DNA of 64,000 nt from Plazaster borealis (taxonomy: Eukaryota; Echinodermata; Asteroidea; Forcipulatida; Labidiasteridae): positions 19,710,488 through 19,774,487 of the forward strand of contig CM037474.1 in the NCBI GenBank assembly GCA_021014325.1, read 5' to 3'. Positions 42,101 to 57,100 of the stretch are shown one piece after another. The position numbers and the translations under genes are program-made. The notes below the pieces were generated by a model that ran no database searches, was not told the origin of the DNA, and saw only the letters and a program-made list of their open reading frames with translations. Numbering within the stretch: the first letter of the stretch is position 1; each line of letters opens with the position of its first letter.

Positions 42101-45100
42101 CTGTATGCTTTGGGAATTGATTTAGGGGGGGTGCACCCTGAAGCTCCGTGCAAAACATTTACAACAACTGTAGTTCTGTCCCCAACATCCAAAACACCCA
42201 TTGGGCATTGCTGAAGTTGGGTTACCCATTCCTAAATCAAAACTTCTCCGAATGAAGAATTATAAAGGCCGGCCAATGCACAACAGAGCTTTACTATGAA
42301 ATGATGAAAGTAATTTCAGATTGTTTGATACAGAGGAATGTTTCTGTTTGGAAGAAATATGAGGAGCAAACTATTGAAAACAAAGTAACAAAGTATAACT
42401 CTGCACGGGGCAAACAAAAACAGCAAATAAAAGCACTAAATAAAGTATAAGGGCATCCAGATTAAAAGTAAGTCACTTTGCTGACCAATATAATTATTTT
42501 TATTGATAGGGCAAGGCCATTTTCATTATCCCAAGATTCTGTTCCATTCATTGCAATATTAGGTCAAGCATTTATCCCTTTATTTAAATTATAACCACCC
42601 GAACAACAAATAAACTTGTATTTTTGTCAGCTTTCCCAATAATGAAGCGTCATTGTAAATAAAAAGGTGAGCGTATTTTTCTTTTGATATTATGATGCAA
42701 TTAGCTTTGAGTAAATCGTTTTGCTACCAAAAAGGGATAAATAAAAAAACTGTTGAAAATATTTTTCAAAGTTCACCAGTTTCTTACTTTGTTCCTCCAG
42801 AGATATGTTATGAAAAAAAACAGCATGATTAATAAAATTTACGAGCAACTTCACAAAAAAATGCAATATATTGCTCAAAAAAGTGAAAAATGAAAAATTG
42901 TAATTAAAAATGAACCTGTGTGTTACTTCTGGTACTTCCTGAATATATTGAATTGTTGATACCCTATCTCCCCCCCCCCCCAATAAAATAGACGACTACA
43001 CTCAGGGATGTAAGGGGAGGATGTAGGGTTGTGGGACACCCACTAACTTGTTCTTCTCAGTTGGCATTTTGAGTCTCAGTTGGCAAATAATAGCACTAAA
43101 TAAAGTACAAGGGCATCCAGACTAAAAGTAAGTCACTTTGCCGACCAATATCATTATTTTTTCTTGAGCACACTTATTTGCAATCAAAAAGGTTTGTTGC
43201 TTTGAAAAATATTGAATATAGTGAAGTTCTGTGCTCGGCACACTAGTCTTTCATATAATAGTAATGTATATTGGAAGTGGGCATGTCGGTAAACTGGCTT
43301 CCATACAACCCCTGAAAGCAGGCCTGGAATTTCATCTTCGAGAGGGCAAGGCCATTTTCATTTTGCAAAGGGTACTTCCATTGAAATATATTGAAGTCTA
43401 TGGGGAAACTGTTGGAGGGGTTCCAAGGCCAAGACCAGGGGCAACAGAGGCCGTGGCCTCTGTATAAAGGCCTGTGAAAGGAAATGTCATTCAGCAAATT
43501 GGTGTCCTTCCGTAAACCCTCCCAAAGAAAATACCCTAACTATGCCCCTGACTAAACTACCTCTTCCTTGGTGAGTCTCCACTGGTTCTAATATTTCTCT
43601 CTGCAGTCACTCCATCTAGGAGTATTGACATGCCATGTTGAGTGGATGTCGCTCTACGCTGGGGCGACAAACGACGATAATCACTTGAATGTCTTCGCTC
43701 TAAACGAATAAGAAAAAGTTTTAAAATTAAAATAAAACCTTTTTATGTTTACCAAAAGAAAAATTAATTAAGCCATGGCTCAATTTTATGGCTCTGCTTA
43801 CCGCAGAATTCTGCACTTACTGCATATATAGAATCATGCGCTTTACACCATTGAGGCCATTACCACTTTTTTTATTTATACCAAAGGTCAGTTTGGTTGG
43901 TAAGCTTCTTTTTAAAAGTGATTTAACAGTGTTCCTGACAGTGTTCCTGTACCTGGGCATCTTCAACTTGCTGAGCAAAGCTACAAGAAAGATTTGTCTT
44001 AAAGCTTACCATGTTTTCTTGTGACCTCATAAATGACGGACGTAGTGAGGTTCCGTGCCGATGGGGTGTAGTTATTTGCAATGGAATCACTGACATGCCG
44101 GCTATGCTTCTGCTCTTTGGTCGGCACTGCCTGGGTGAAAGCCCCTGGTTGGACTATCTTAGGCTTCTCACTGAAAGCCGGCTGGAAGACAAAGATAGAT
44201 GAATTTTTTTATATTTTTTTGGTATGAGAGATCGCCCAACATCACAAGGCCAGACGGCCACTTCAAGGTGAGGGCTACACTTAACCGATTTGGGCTATCA
44301 ACCCAAATCAACTGCAACCAGGGGCACGGTGCCACCTACTCCTGGGGCTGAAACAGGGTTACCCCCTTCACAGTCCGTAAGGATGTAGGCATGGGTATCA
44401 TTCACTAGAAGTCTGGCTGGTAGAGCAGAATGCACTACCTTCCCAACTTGTTACGAAGCAATTATGGTTAAGTGCCTTGCTCAAGGGCACAAGTGTCATG
44501 ACTGGGTATCGAACCCACACTCTGCTGCTGACAACACCAGAGATTGGGTCCGGTGAACTAGACCGCTCGGCCACGACACGCCAATGTGGAATTAAAGAAA
44601 CTTGGTGAAGTGAATAAAACCCACTCACTGCTCAATGCAAGAAACTTTCCTGTCATTAACATACCACGGACAGAGATTCACAATCTGTTAATTTATTGAA
44701 CGGCTCTTGAACTATGAAATATTCTGCTGTAAATTATTTATTTTAAAATCTTCATCTAAAAATACGTTGATTTGAGACATATGGAGTCAGGAGAAGAAGT
44801 ATAAGTCTGACACACTGTGATTGATAAGAGCAAAAATATTGTCATAAAGAAACTGATCTTGAACACTAGCAGGTGATGCATTTTTTTTTTAAAGCAACAT
44901 TAAAAACATCTAAACTATAGAATGGTAAAGGTCATGGGTTCAAATCCCACCCGAGTAACATGTTTGTGGATTTTTTTCACAGGACTCGGGAAAGTACTGA
45001 GTATACAGTGCTTCACACACATCGGTGTAAGGGTAAAACCAAACAATAGTCTCTATCCCCGATGCAAATTTAACATCAATTACAAACATTTTTCTCAAGC

Positions 45101-48100
45101 AACATTAAAAACATCTACTCCATAGAATGGAAAAGGTCATGGGTTTGAATCCCACCTGAGTAATATGCCCATGGATTTTTTTCATAGGACTCAGGAAAGT
45201 TTACAGTGCTTTACATACCTCTGTATGTATGGGTAAAAAAAAAAAAATCTTTATCCCCAATGCAAATTGAACATGTATCTATTAAAAACATTTTTTCTCA
45301 GTATTTAATGGGACAAATTGACACACAATCACAGCTGCACTTCTACACAACATGTTCCATCAAACAACAAACCCAGAATTCAACTCTTTATTTATAAAAC
45401 ATTATAACAGAGTGTGGATGCATCTGCAGACATTTTGCAGAAGGTTCAATCTCTGCATATCACCTTTAAAATAAAACAAACACAAATTTGTGACAAAAAT
45501 AAAACAAATCCATCTAATGTATCTCCCTAAGCCCAGCCATCACAAAGCATCTCTGCAGCCATAACAATGCATGATTGATAGGCAATGTCACACTATAGGC
45601 ATTGGTTGCATCCGTTCTATCACTACATCTCATGACGCAGGGTAAACGCTTCCTCCTCCAGCCATACCAATGGTTTCCTGGCTTTACAATTCTCCTCTCA
45701 GCTGGCTGTACTTTGTCTTGGTGTCTGTCAAAGCAATTTTATAGCATTTTTTTTGTCTTGTGGAGATCGAGTGAAAAATGAAATGGGATTTGCATTTGTA
45801 TTTTTGCATATATTTGTGATGCGATCAAGCTAAATGAGTCGTTTGTCGGAAATATCAGTATGGAGAAACAAGCCAAAACAGGCCAACAGAGGTGAAATTT
45901 TCAAAAATATTTTTTTTTAAAAATTATTTAAATGCCAAAATATATCTTATTTTATATTGGCAACTCCTTCCTGATAAATAATATCAAAAAGGGGTTAAAA
46001 TTAGCATTGAAAGAAATGTGCCGATGTAGTTTCAATAAACAACTCGAATTTAAACCCCCTTTTCTCAGTTTCATTCTCTCGCATCTCTTGGTGATTCTAC
46101 TTTCATAACTTTTGGACCAAATGTTCTATCAACATGGGGTTTTAACAGTATTAAAACATAGATTATGCTCTTTTCAAATGTATAACAAAATGACAAATGA
46201 CCTGGGTTGACAAACGACTCATTTTGCTTGATCGCATCACATTTACATTCCCAAAGGGCTTTTCTGAATTTGAAGGAACGAATGAGTAAAATGCTTTAAC
46301 TTGTATTTTAAGAGTTTTTAGGTTGTTATTATAATTCGCACATTGAACTTTTTTCAATTTGTTTTTGTTTCTACTTCATTTACATAAAGTTGTTTGAATT
46401 AAAATTCTTAAAATGCGTGTCTAAATATTTTTCTATCAATTGGTGTATTTTTATGTTGTTAGGTTTGTAGGAATTTTAGCCTAAATATTTTTTTTTTTTT
46501 CTTTAATAAATAAAAATTTGTCTTCCTTACATTGTCGCGTTAATGCAAAAACGTTGCATCTCGGTTTTACAAAAACATTGTATCTCGCACGAAATGCTCT
46601 TGGTGCAAAAAACTTTGTTTCTCGGTGCATACTTGTTTTGTGTGTACATCTTGGCTATTTGAAGCCAGCAACAACGTTTTGACAATTTCCAACTCGTGCT
46701 TAGTGCTGACACAACGATAAATGTACTTTAGTAACAGATAAACTGCAACTCGTGGTTTCACAAGAGGGTTTAAGGCTAATCTGGCAGACATAACTGAACT
46801 GATATTTGAGGGGGTCAATTAAAATACTTCAAAAATCTAATTAAACAATTTCCATGGCGAATGATGCTGTCAAATTACAATTAAACTCAGGTTAAATATT
46901 AAATCCCAGAAATCTTTTTGCTTAAATGGCACGTTCAATTTAGTTTTACTGTTTTACTACCTTTTTTCCCCAGAAATGCCACCCTTTCATGTTCATGTAC
47001 ACATGATCCAGCACACATAATCTTACCATTTCCATATTTTGTATGCCCGCTTAATAATTCAAACAACTCAACCCCATGCATTTCAAACCCCAAGTATGAA
47101 TTTCGAAAGAAAAACTACCCAGCCTGCAAAGCAAGTAGGAAAATAAATGTTCACCCCAAGCACAAAATTGTTGTAATAACACGTCCATGTATAGGGTTAC
47201 TGTTTTCTTTTCTATAAACAACACATACTGAGCTATTTCTAAAGATCCTTGCTGTACAATCCCCCTCGAGTCTAAAGTCCAATGAAAAATCTTGCAATAC
47301 ACAGTCACAATTTAACACATACAAAACATAATATAATAATATCATCAGCTATCTCTTTACACTGTGTTAAAATCTTCTTGTTGTAATGTTGTGATCTATT
47401 TTTTATCTCCACATTTTATGCAATGTAAGCCCCTTTATCAACCGTACTCTTAGCCTTTTTACTGACACATGGTAGTCTTTCAGTTATCTATTAATGTTAA
47501 TTTACCAACTAACATGTATGTTATGTACATGTATCATATCTGGTGCTAATAACACAAAAACTGAGCTAAAATCCTTGACATTTTACTGTTTTAATAACTT
47601 TTACAAACTGTCTTTTTAAACAAATAGAACACTTTAATTAATCAGCACAATAATTGAGCTTTGAATGCTTGGACTTAGGGGTTGTATACGTTTAGTAATT
47701 GGATTCCACTGTTTGTTTGTAGATACCATATTGTGAAAATTTCATTTCAAAAGGTGGTATCATTTCTGAAAAATTGCCGAAAACCTGGAGCGGTTATGTC
47801 CACGCAGGAAGAATAGTCTGCAATTGGAATACACAATCTGGGAAACATTTCTGACAGAAACGCTTCTCAGATTCAAATTTGTTTGGATAAAAACTGAAAT
47901 CTTTTTCCATAACCACATTACTTCTCAAAATGCTTTATACTACCAGAAGCTGCTGTACTTCATACCAAGTAAGTTTTTTAATTTTATGAGTAATTACCAA
48001 ACTGTACAGACCCTTTAATGGTGGAGAGCTTCTGGATCCAATCTCAATTATGTTCATTCAAATTACTTTCTTCTACATGTGGACATTACATGTGTAGAGA

Positions 48101-51100
48101 CACGGGAAGGTGGCCGGTCCTCTATTTAAAAATTGGGTTCCCTACACATGTATGCAAATTTTCAGATCCTAGCAAATTTAATCATTTGTTATGGCCCCAA
48201 TTGCTCCATGGTGGCCACCATTTCAATTTCATAATTAATTTTCAACAGTGGTTTTACAATTGGTGAATCATTGGTGAATCATTGTTAAAATAAATTCCAA
48301 CATCTAAAACTTAACATTTTCTGCACCATCTCCTACAGCTTGTGCTGTTGGATGTTTGATATTCAGGGGCGATAGTCATTGCTGACTAAAAAAGCCTGAA
48401 ACTGGGATCTAGATGTTTTGAGGTATGTCGAAATGATATCATTTCCACCTTTTGATAGCCCCTGGAGTTATAGATTTCAAGGAGCTTTTCGGGAACAGTA
48501 TCCTCAGTGCTAGAGAAGTAGATCAAAGAGCATGACTTATATTATTTGGAGAAAAATACTGCATTTTCTGTTTAGCAGGCAGACAAGGTCAGGACTGACC
48601 AACTTACCTCTTTATAACAGAATGTTGTTATAAGAGGACCGCAAACAAAGAAACATGCCGAAGAAGAAAATGAATTCAGACAAAAGTCTGAAATTTCTCA
48701 TCCCTGCATGTCTCATTAAGAGTAAGCATAAAAACCAGACAACTTAAAGGCACTGAACACTTTTGGTAATTGTCAAGGACCAGTGTTCTCATTTGGTGTA
48801 TCCCAACATATGCATAAAATAACAAGCCTGTGAACATTTGGGCATTGAAGTTGCAAGAAAATGATGAAAGAAAAAACACCCTTGTTGTACAAATTTGTGT
48901 GCTTTCAGATAGGAATAAAAACTTCTTCCAAGAAGTTTTTATTATTTTAGTGAGAAATTACCTCTTTCTCAAAAACTACATTACTTCAGGGGGAGTCGTT
49001 TCTCACAATGTTTTATACTATCAACAGCTCTCTGTTGCTCGTTACCAAGTCAGTTTTTATGCTAATATATATTTTGAGTAATTACCAAACGTGTACGATG
49101 CCTTTAATAAAAATCATAAAATAAATAAAATTACAGTCAACATTTTTAGGCAAAGTTTTTATGACCAGGAAATCAGTGTGCGCAGACACAAATACCACAA
49201 AGGTCAAAAGCTCAGGATAAGGTGATTACTTACCCTTATCTTGAAAACTGTACTTGAAACATGAAGTTAAAACCCAAATTATTGGTTCGTCGTATATTGA
49301 TTGTATTTACTTTTGGTTATCAGTTGTTTGAGGAAACACCCTGCTCATATTTTTGACAGATCTCGACTCTCGGTATAACAAGGTCACTGGCACTGACCAA
49401 CTCACCTCTTTATAACAGAATGTTGTTATAAGAGGACAGCAAACAAAGAAACGCACAGAAACAGAAAATGAGATTCAGGACTTCAGAATGTTCTCTTTAA
49501 AAGCAGAACCACTTTTTAACATCCTCTTTATAACGAGAGCCAACTGTACTGTGTTTTATTTTCAAAATGCAGATAATAATTAGGTCCAATGTACATTTAT
49601 TGTGTGTACTTTTTGATTACCAGGTGTTTTTCTGAAGATCCATGTTTATGTATTTTTGTCTCGTATGTTTTAAAAACACTTGTCAGTCTAAATAAACCAT
49701 GGTACTTGAAAAAAAAAAGAAGCTTCATTCATTCACAAAACCATAAGACCGGCTCAAAACTGGGTATATTTGCTCATCAAATAGGGCAACACATGTACAT
49801 AATGAGAAGAGCTTTCAAATAAGACCTACAGCAGGCATGTACATGTTAGGGTAACTATTTCTCAACATACTACAATGTTGATTCTAGACATCCCATCAAA
49901 TTGATCTGAATAAATGGATAGAATAATGTAAATGTCATGCTGTGTGAATCATTTTTGGGACCGGATTGGCAAATAAGTGGTTGCTTTCCCTGCCTTTCAC
50001 CTCTGTGGACCCTGGTTTGAATCCCGCCTCAGATCGGACCGGAGCATTGCATAGTGTGGAGTTTTCAGTCCTTACCCATTTTTGTGGGTCCCCCCCATAT
50101 AGGGTTTTCCTCTCACATATAAACTGAACATTTCTTCATCATGTTCTCTTCACATGTATCTCCCCAACCCCACGGGTCACATTGCTAGTCGCTTTTGAGG
50201 ATCCCTTACATGTAGTTACCAGAAATATTTAAATTAAATAAATACATTACCAGAAATATTTACATAATTAATGCGTAAATAAATTCTGCTGTCAAATGAA
50301 TTGTGTTTTTAAGTTTTGGTTTGCCTTATATTTGTTCAGACTTTATTTCATCACAATTTTTAACAATGTCGACATCTTAAAATGGTTTCTTCCATTTGGT
50401 GGAAAACTTTGGTCAGTTGTTGCCCATATCTTCCATGGATGAACTGCAATATGGAAAACATGTGCATGTGACCTAATATTCGCAAGTTGTATTTTATTAG
50501 CCAATGGGAGACTTTTGAGGTGATAGTAGGCATCCCACTACCTGGTCATTTTCCATTGTTCTCAGTGACGAGAACAATAGAAAAGGACCAGTGAGTGGGA
50601 TGCCTACTGTCATCTCAAAGGTGTCCCAATGGGCCACTTACGGAGAATTTCTAATTCTATCCCCTGGTGTTTTAACTGGCATTTAATAATAATAATAATA
50701 ATAATATCACAGCATTTGTAGGCGCGCTATATCTGTGAAAACATTCAAGAGGCGCCAGTGAGGACAGAGGAAACGCTATAAAGACCCCCTCAATGCATTG
50801 CTTAAAAAGTGTGGCATTAACACTGCATCCTGGGAGGACCAGGCAGGGATCCGATCGTCATGGAGGCAACTGCTGCATAGAGGCACTGACAGCTTTGAGA
50901 GCAACCGTTTAGCTCAGACAGCTGCTAAGCAACAGATGAGAAAGGAGAGGGAACGAAAAAGACAACTCCATCTAACCCTCCCTTTGTCTGCAACCTGTGA
51001 CATTTGCCTGCGATGGCATGGCCTTCACAGCCTTGGTGTTATTCCATGCCTACCCAGCAGACATTTATTAGGCTACAACATACTTAATAAGCAAAGATGT

Positions 51101-54100
51101 CTGAAATGAACTAATTGATGATTTAAGTAATTAATGTATAATTACCTGAGGTGCACTGAGTGGAGGCAGGTGAGATATGAAGTCAGGTCTGTACAGAATC
51201 TCAAACTCATTGGGCTCGCAGATCTGGTGACGAACACCCTGATACAAGAAATAAGAAAATAACAGATTAACAGGAATTTAAAATGAGCAAGCAGGCTGAG
51301 ACCATTGAGGGAATTCTTAGTGTTCAAAAAACACTGGCAAGATTCTTCAAAATAGTTCGTTTTCTTTTTGCAGGATTTTTTTAAAAAGTGGCACTGACTA
51401 TAAGAAAGAGAACACATTGCAGTGGAACAATAAAAATTCTCTGATGGGGTGTAACGTTTTGGTGGATTTTCTTTTTAAGCAATAACTATGGAGCAAATTG
51501 CACCAGCGAGATCCTACAATTATTCGGTGAATTATTATTATCTTTTGAAATGTAACTGGGGCAGGAAACAAAGTGCAGTGGCAAAAATGTACAAAAACTC
51601 TAATTTAATATGATTTTCTGGTTGATTTTGTTTATACTGATCAATGATTAAAAATAACAGTGATGATGACTTAATGTATTCTCAATGTAATTGGTATTAT
51701 GCAATCAAACACCACTTAGTATTGGCTGTATTAATGATTGCCTACAGCACACTATATTGGAACAAGGTAGTCTAATTAACACATCAGAAGCCTGTCAAAT
51801 TACACAGAGGGTCATTATTAGTCAATCAGTCAAGACAATGTTGCTCCACTGTGCGCCAATAAAAAAAACCAGGCAGTGTATTGGGTTTTTTCGATTTGGA
51901 CCTTCTCCTTGTTAAAAGACAAAACACGGGACTGGTAATTATCAACCACAAAAACTAATTAGTTTCAATCTGACAGCTCACTCATTAACTTAGTTCATAC
52001 CAGTACCAATCCTCCAAAGATATATTTTCATCTGAAATACTGTAATGGTCATCAAGAAATAGCATTTCAAGGCCCCAAAATTGCCATTGCTTATAATTTC
52101 AATACCACAACAGGCCCTGCGCCAGTCTTGAAGAAATTAAGTTAAAGTATTTCAAATTGTTGGGAAAGCATGAGTGAACAAGTGTGTTTTTAGTTTCTGC
52201 TGGAAGAGAGTGATGTTGTGCATTTGTACATATACTGTAGATATTTCATAATAGCAATATGACAAAATATTGAATATTTGAAAAGAAAAATTTTCTTTCT
52301 CAACCATACCCAAATTTTCAAAATACAGTATGTAAATGATATACGTTTAATTCTTGCATTTGTAAAAAAGAATAATATGATATTGTTTTACCGTATTGAC
52401 TCATTTTACGATGCGGACGCACTAAGACATGCCTATCCTGTCCGACATTTTTGGAGTTAACAATGTACAAAAATTAATTGACTCCCCCAAAATAGCGGAA
52501 ATGGTAGACACACAATGTGCAGAGGTGCATTCAGCATTGTGCAAGGAGTCAAGACACTGATGTACAAATGTACATGTAACATTTTGAGGGTTCGATTCCC
52601 CAACCAGGGTGTATGCATGATTTTTTTCCTGGCAGGGAAATATATAACAATTTGGGAGGCTAATCATCTTTACTAGCAGCTGAGAAGCTGAACTGCGAAG
52701 GACGTGGCTACAACGCGTTCAAGAAGCCGGCATGCAAGGGCACCTTTGGCAGCCAGCCACATCAACCCATGACTTTGGTGCACAGCCAGAGATCAAATGT
52801 TTGATTTTTCCAGAGAGAGGAAAACAGAAGGGCCGGGAGAAAACCCCTTGTGGCATATAGGAGAGAACCAACAGTGCTTCATCACACAATGTGTAGGGCA
52901 AAAACTAATACCATATTATTTTGTTTGTTCCCTAAACCAATGTACAACTCGATGCTTTCTCAGTCCTGCAGGGGGAAAAATCCACATTATTATGGAAACA
53001 TGAGACATTTAAATTAAAGGGTGTGTACAACATTGGTAAGAATGAAAATATAAATGCTCACAGATTTGCACATAACTTACATGGTATAAAGATGGTCATG
53101 GTAGAAAACTTCCCTTGAAATAGTTTTGCTTGAAATGCTATAGTTTTTACGAAATGAGTGAAATAATAGTATTTATCCTGCAGGATAAATTCCGATGTTT
53201 GAAAAAAAGTTAAAACACATTTAAGGGGGTTTTTCACTGTTTTCTCATGACTCCGAAGAACGATTTAGCTTAAACTTTCACAGGTTTGTTATTTCATGTA
53301 TATGTTGGGTAACATTGAGTTTGGATACAGGTCTTTGGCAATTACCAATGTTTTACACACCCTTTAAATTAAAATCCTCAAACCATAACTGTTAATTTTT
53401 GACATCCTGTCTGAAAAACTTAATTCAAGCAGCCGTCATGAGTGAAACATATCAAATGCAATCATTACATGGTACCTGTTAATCCATGTACAAATTACCA
53501 TCTGTGTGTGCACTTCAGTTTTACAAGCGCTGACTCGTTCAAGAAATTGTGCAAACAGAAACTATGGGGATGAGTGTCAGCATTGAGTATTTTTGCGTGA
53601 TGAACGAGAGTTTGATGGTCGAGGGTTTGGGCCTAGAGTGTGATAGATTCAACAAAAATGTCCAAAATAGTTTGCTGTAATTGAAAAAGAAGGTACTTCA
53701 GACTGTGTGAAGTCTATAAATAAAAAAATGATTAGGGGATATTCGTTCACCTCCAATTCTTCAAAACATTTGGTGCTTGCATTTCACAAACACCCCAGCG
53801 ATTTCTTGAACACATTCATATAATTATTGTCATGTCAGTGCAAAAACGTTGCATCTCAAATTTACAAAATCGTTGTATCTCCCACGAAAATGCACCGTGC
53901 CAAAAATGCGTATCTCGGTGCGTACTTGTTTTGAGTGTACATAGGCTATTTTAAGTGAGATACAATGTTTTGACAATTTCAGTTTTTGCACTGACACAAC
54001 TGTATGTTCCATTCACAAAAGTAGAAGCAACTGTTTTTTTTGTCCTTTCACCAAATGATCTGGTTGGTTAATATCTTTACCATTCAGGGTTACAATGACA

Positions 54101-57100
54101 AGATACTTACTACATTATTATCAAAAGTTATAATAATGTTATTGTATTATATACTGTTCTATTCACCCCCCAGATTAACCAACAGTATGTACTTTCATGA
54201 GTATCTTTCATTTTGTATAAAAACAATCATATCTCGTATTAACAAGAGTTTGCTGAAACCTTTTAGATCAAACAAAGAGATTGTTATTATGCTAATATTA
54301 TTACAAACCAGTCCTCATCAAGAACTAAATAAGCGGACGAAGCCAAGATTGGGGAAATGACGGTCGTTACTTTGTGATCTTTGTTAATAAACTGATTCTT
54401 TAAATCCCAACACACTCCCTGATGGAGAGAAACCCAAACCTTCAAAATTAACCAATATGACTTTTTGTAGGATTGTCAATGTTCATATTGTGGATGCATT
54501 GTTTGTTAAGTTAAGTGATAAATCAGACTGAAGGATCAACACACTGGAGTTGGACTGTTATTAATCTTTTGGCTTGGGGTTCATCTATGGCTGTTTGCTC
54601 AGTACTCTTGTTATATATCCCTTATGCAAACATGATCCAACATTAACAAGTGAGTTATTATCTGATCAGCAACACTCCCTAGTATACCTATGGCTACAGT
54701 TGCTATGCATTTTTGGCAACCGTAAACAATGAATTCCCTGGCTTGTACACTCAGCCGCCACATTCTACCATCATGTGCCCTAATTATTTTTGTTTAGACT
54801 CTGCAGTACATAACGTGCCATACTGGACTCTCGCTATTTGCAATTTAATTCCCCTACTGTCTGATCATTCAATATCATCCACTGTGGTTTTTAATGATAG
54901 AAAAACCATGAAGGTATAACAAGAAATATGCCAGCCTGCAATTGCAATATGATATCATGTGGAGAATAGATCTACACAGAGTACATGTAGTTCTATGCAC
55001 AGTTGTGCCACCATTATACACTTTGTGAATTCACTGGAAAATGTTACTAAGAGTAGGACACATTTGTGTTCATCAGTAAATCTTTGATATGTGTCTGTGT
55101 GACAACCTCAGTTGCTATTTATTTTCATCATGTTTGTTCTGTATTGAAACCAGGGACACATGGTGTGTCATGACTGAGCGGTCTACTGCATCGGACTCAA
55201 GTTCTGATGGTTGAATCATCGGAGTGTGGGTTCGATTCCCAGTTATGACACTTGTGTCCTCGAGTAAGGCACTTAGCCATAATTGCTTCTCTTAACCCAG
55301 GTGTGTAAATGGGATCCTGAGAGGACTGAGACAGTATTGTGTTGGATTAAGCCCTTAGTGCTAATTTAAGCAGCTTGGGGTTGTATGCTCCCTTTGGAGT
55401 TGAGAAAGTTAGAGGAATGGTCTTAAAGTATGCCCGATGAACAGGGAATGTTGTAAAGCACCTTGATCTAGCTACAATGATGTGTACGCTATGTAAGAAC
55501 CAATTATAACTATTATTATTAAAAGCCAACTTAATCATTGCTACTCATAAGAAAAGGGTGCTTGCTAAAGAACTACAAATGGCAGGGTTAACACCGAGTT
55601 GTCTACATGCATCCATGCAGAACAACTTTCACAATCAGACTTCTGAACACAAAATGTACCCAGGAAGACTCGGCATTGTATGTAAGTTGACTACACTTTC
55701 AAACATATTCCATTACATTACAAACAATTACACTCCCAGCCTCAAATCAATGGTTACAAAAGCCTGGATCTAGTATGGACTATATACTATTACATGTACG
55801 GCAAGTTGTCAACAATTGTAGAAATAAACAGCAATAAGAAACCAACAATAGAGGTGATTTAAAAGAATCTGCAACAAAATGTGAATAACCTTAACTATCA
55901 CAATATGCTATAAACATCCATTCCCAAATAAACACTTTGAGAGTTCAAAGGGAATTTATAAAAAAAAATAGCCAGGGCAATGGGGTTTACATGAAATCTG
56001 ATAATAGAGGAAGAGAAAAGTACTGCTAGCGGTGACTCAAAGTATCTTCAACAACAGAATGTGAAAAAGCTTTAAAATCTCAATATGCTATAAAACCTCT
56101 AAAAATACAAAAAAAACACTCCCTGATTTCAAAGAGAATTTATATAAAAATGGTCAGAGCAATGAAATCTGACAACAGAGGGTGGGACAAAAAAGTACAG
56201 AACACACAAAATGATGGACTGTGTCGAGTCTAACAGCGATTGCAAATTCTCACTTGTGTAAAAGGAAGCTACACTTGTATTTACTTCAAGGATTGGATTA
56301 GTTTCAATAAACTGAATTTAAGATGGCAAGTAAGGCAACACAACACAAAAACTGTTTTTAAATCAATGCTACACTGTATAGTGGTGTGTGCATAGATCTT
56401 CTAAATTACTTCTAGCATATGTCAAAGGGTGAAATTATTTGTTGAACATTAACAGAACAAACTACAAACACACTAAAAAAAGGGTAGCATTTTGTTTTCT
56501 TTTTCATTTGTAACAATTTAATCTGCCCCAAGATTAGGCTCACTGATGGGGAGTACAATTATGTTTTAATGCCCGCATAGTACAAGCTCTACTCATTATT
56601 TCTTCATCATGTTATCTTCCAAAAACTCTTCATTACCAGAAAGATGTACGTCAGAATAATACTAAATTAATTAATATCAATAATTAGTAAGCCAACAAGA
56701 GACTCAACTCATTTGAGAGCTTATTGAACATGTATGCTTGTCCAGGGGCTTTTTCCAAACCCCGGCTTAGGCTCCCGAGCTTCGTTTGATGTTGTAAACA
56801 CTGTACAAAATGCACACTGCTCTAAAACTGCAGACGGAGCCCAAGCCGGAGCCCAAGCCGGAACCCAAGCCGGAGACGGAGCCGGAACCCAAGCCGGAGA
56901 CGGAGCCGGAGCCCAAGCCGGAGCCCAAGCCGGAGACGGAGCCGGAGCCCAAGCCGGAGACGGAGCCGGAACCCAAGCCGGAGACGGAGCCGGAGCCCAA
57001 GCCGGAGCCCAAGCCGGAGACGGAGCCGGAGCCCAAGCCGGAGACGGAGCCGGAACCCAAGCCGGAGACGAAGCCGGAGCCCAAGCCGGAACCCAAGCCG

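Noticed and set aside
9924..53363. CRISPR-like spacing of repeats
   Set aside because: The repeats are 320-380 base transposable elements kilobases apart in animal DNA; no short direct repeats with unique spacers exist.
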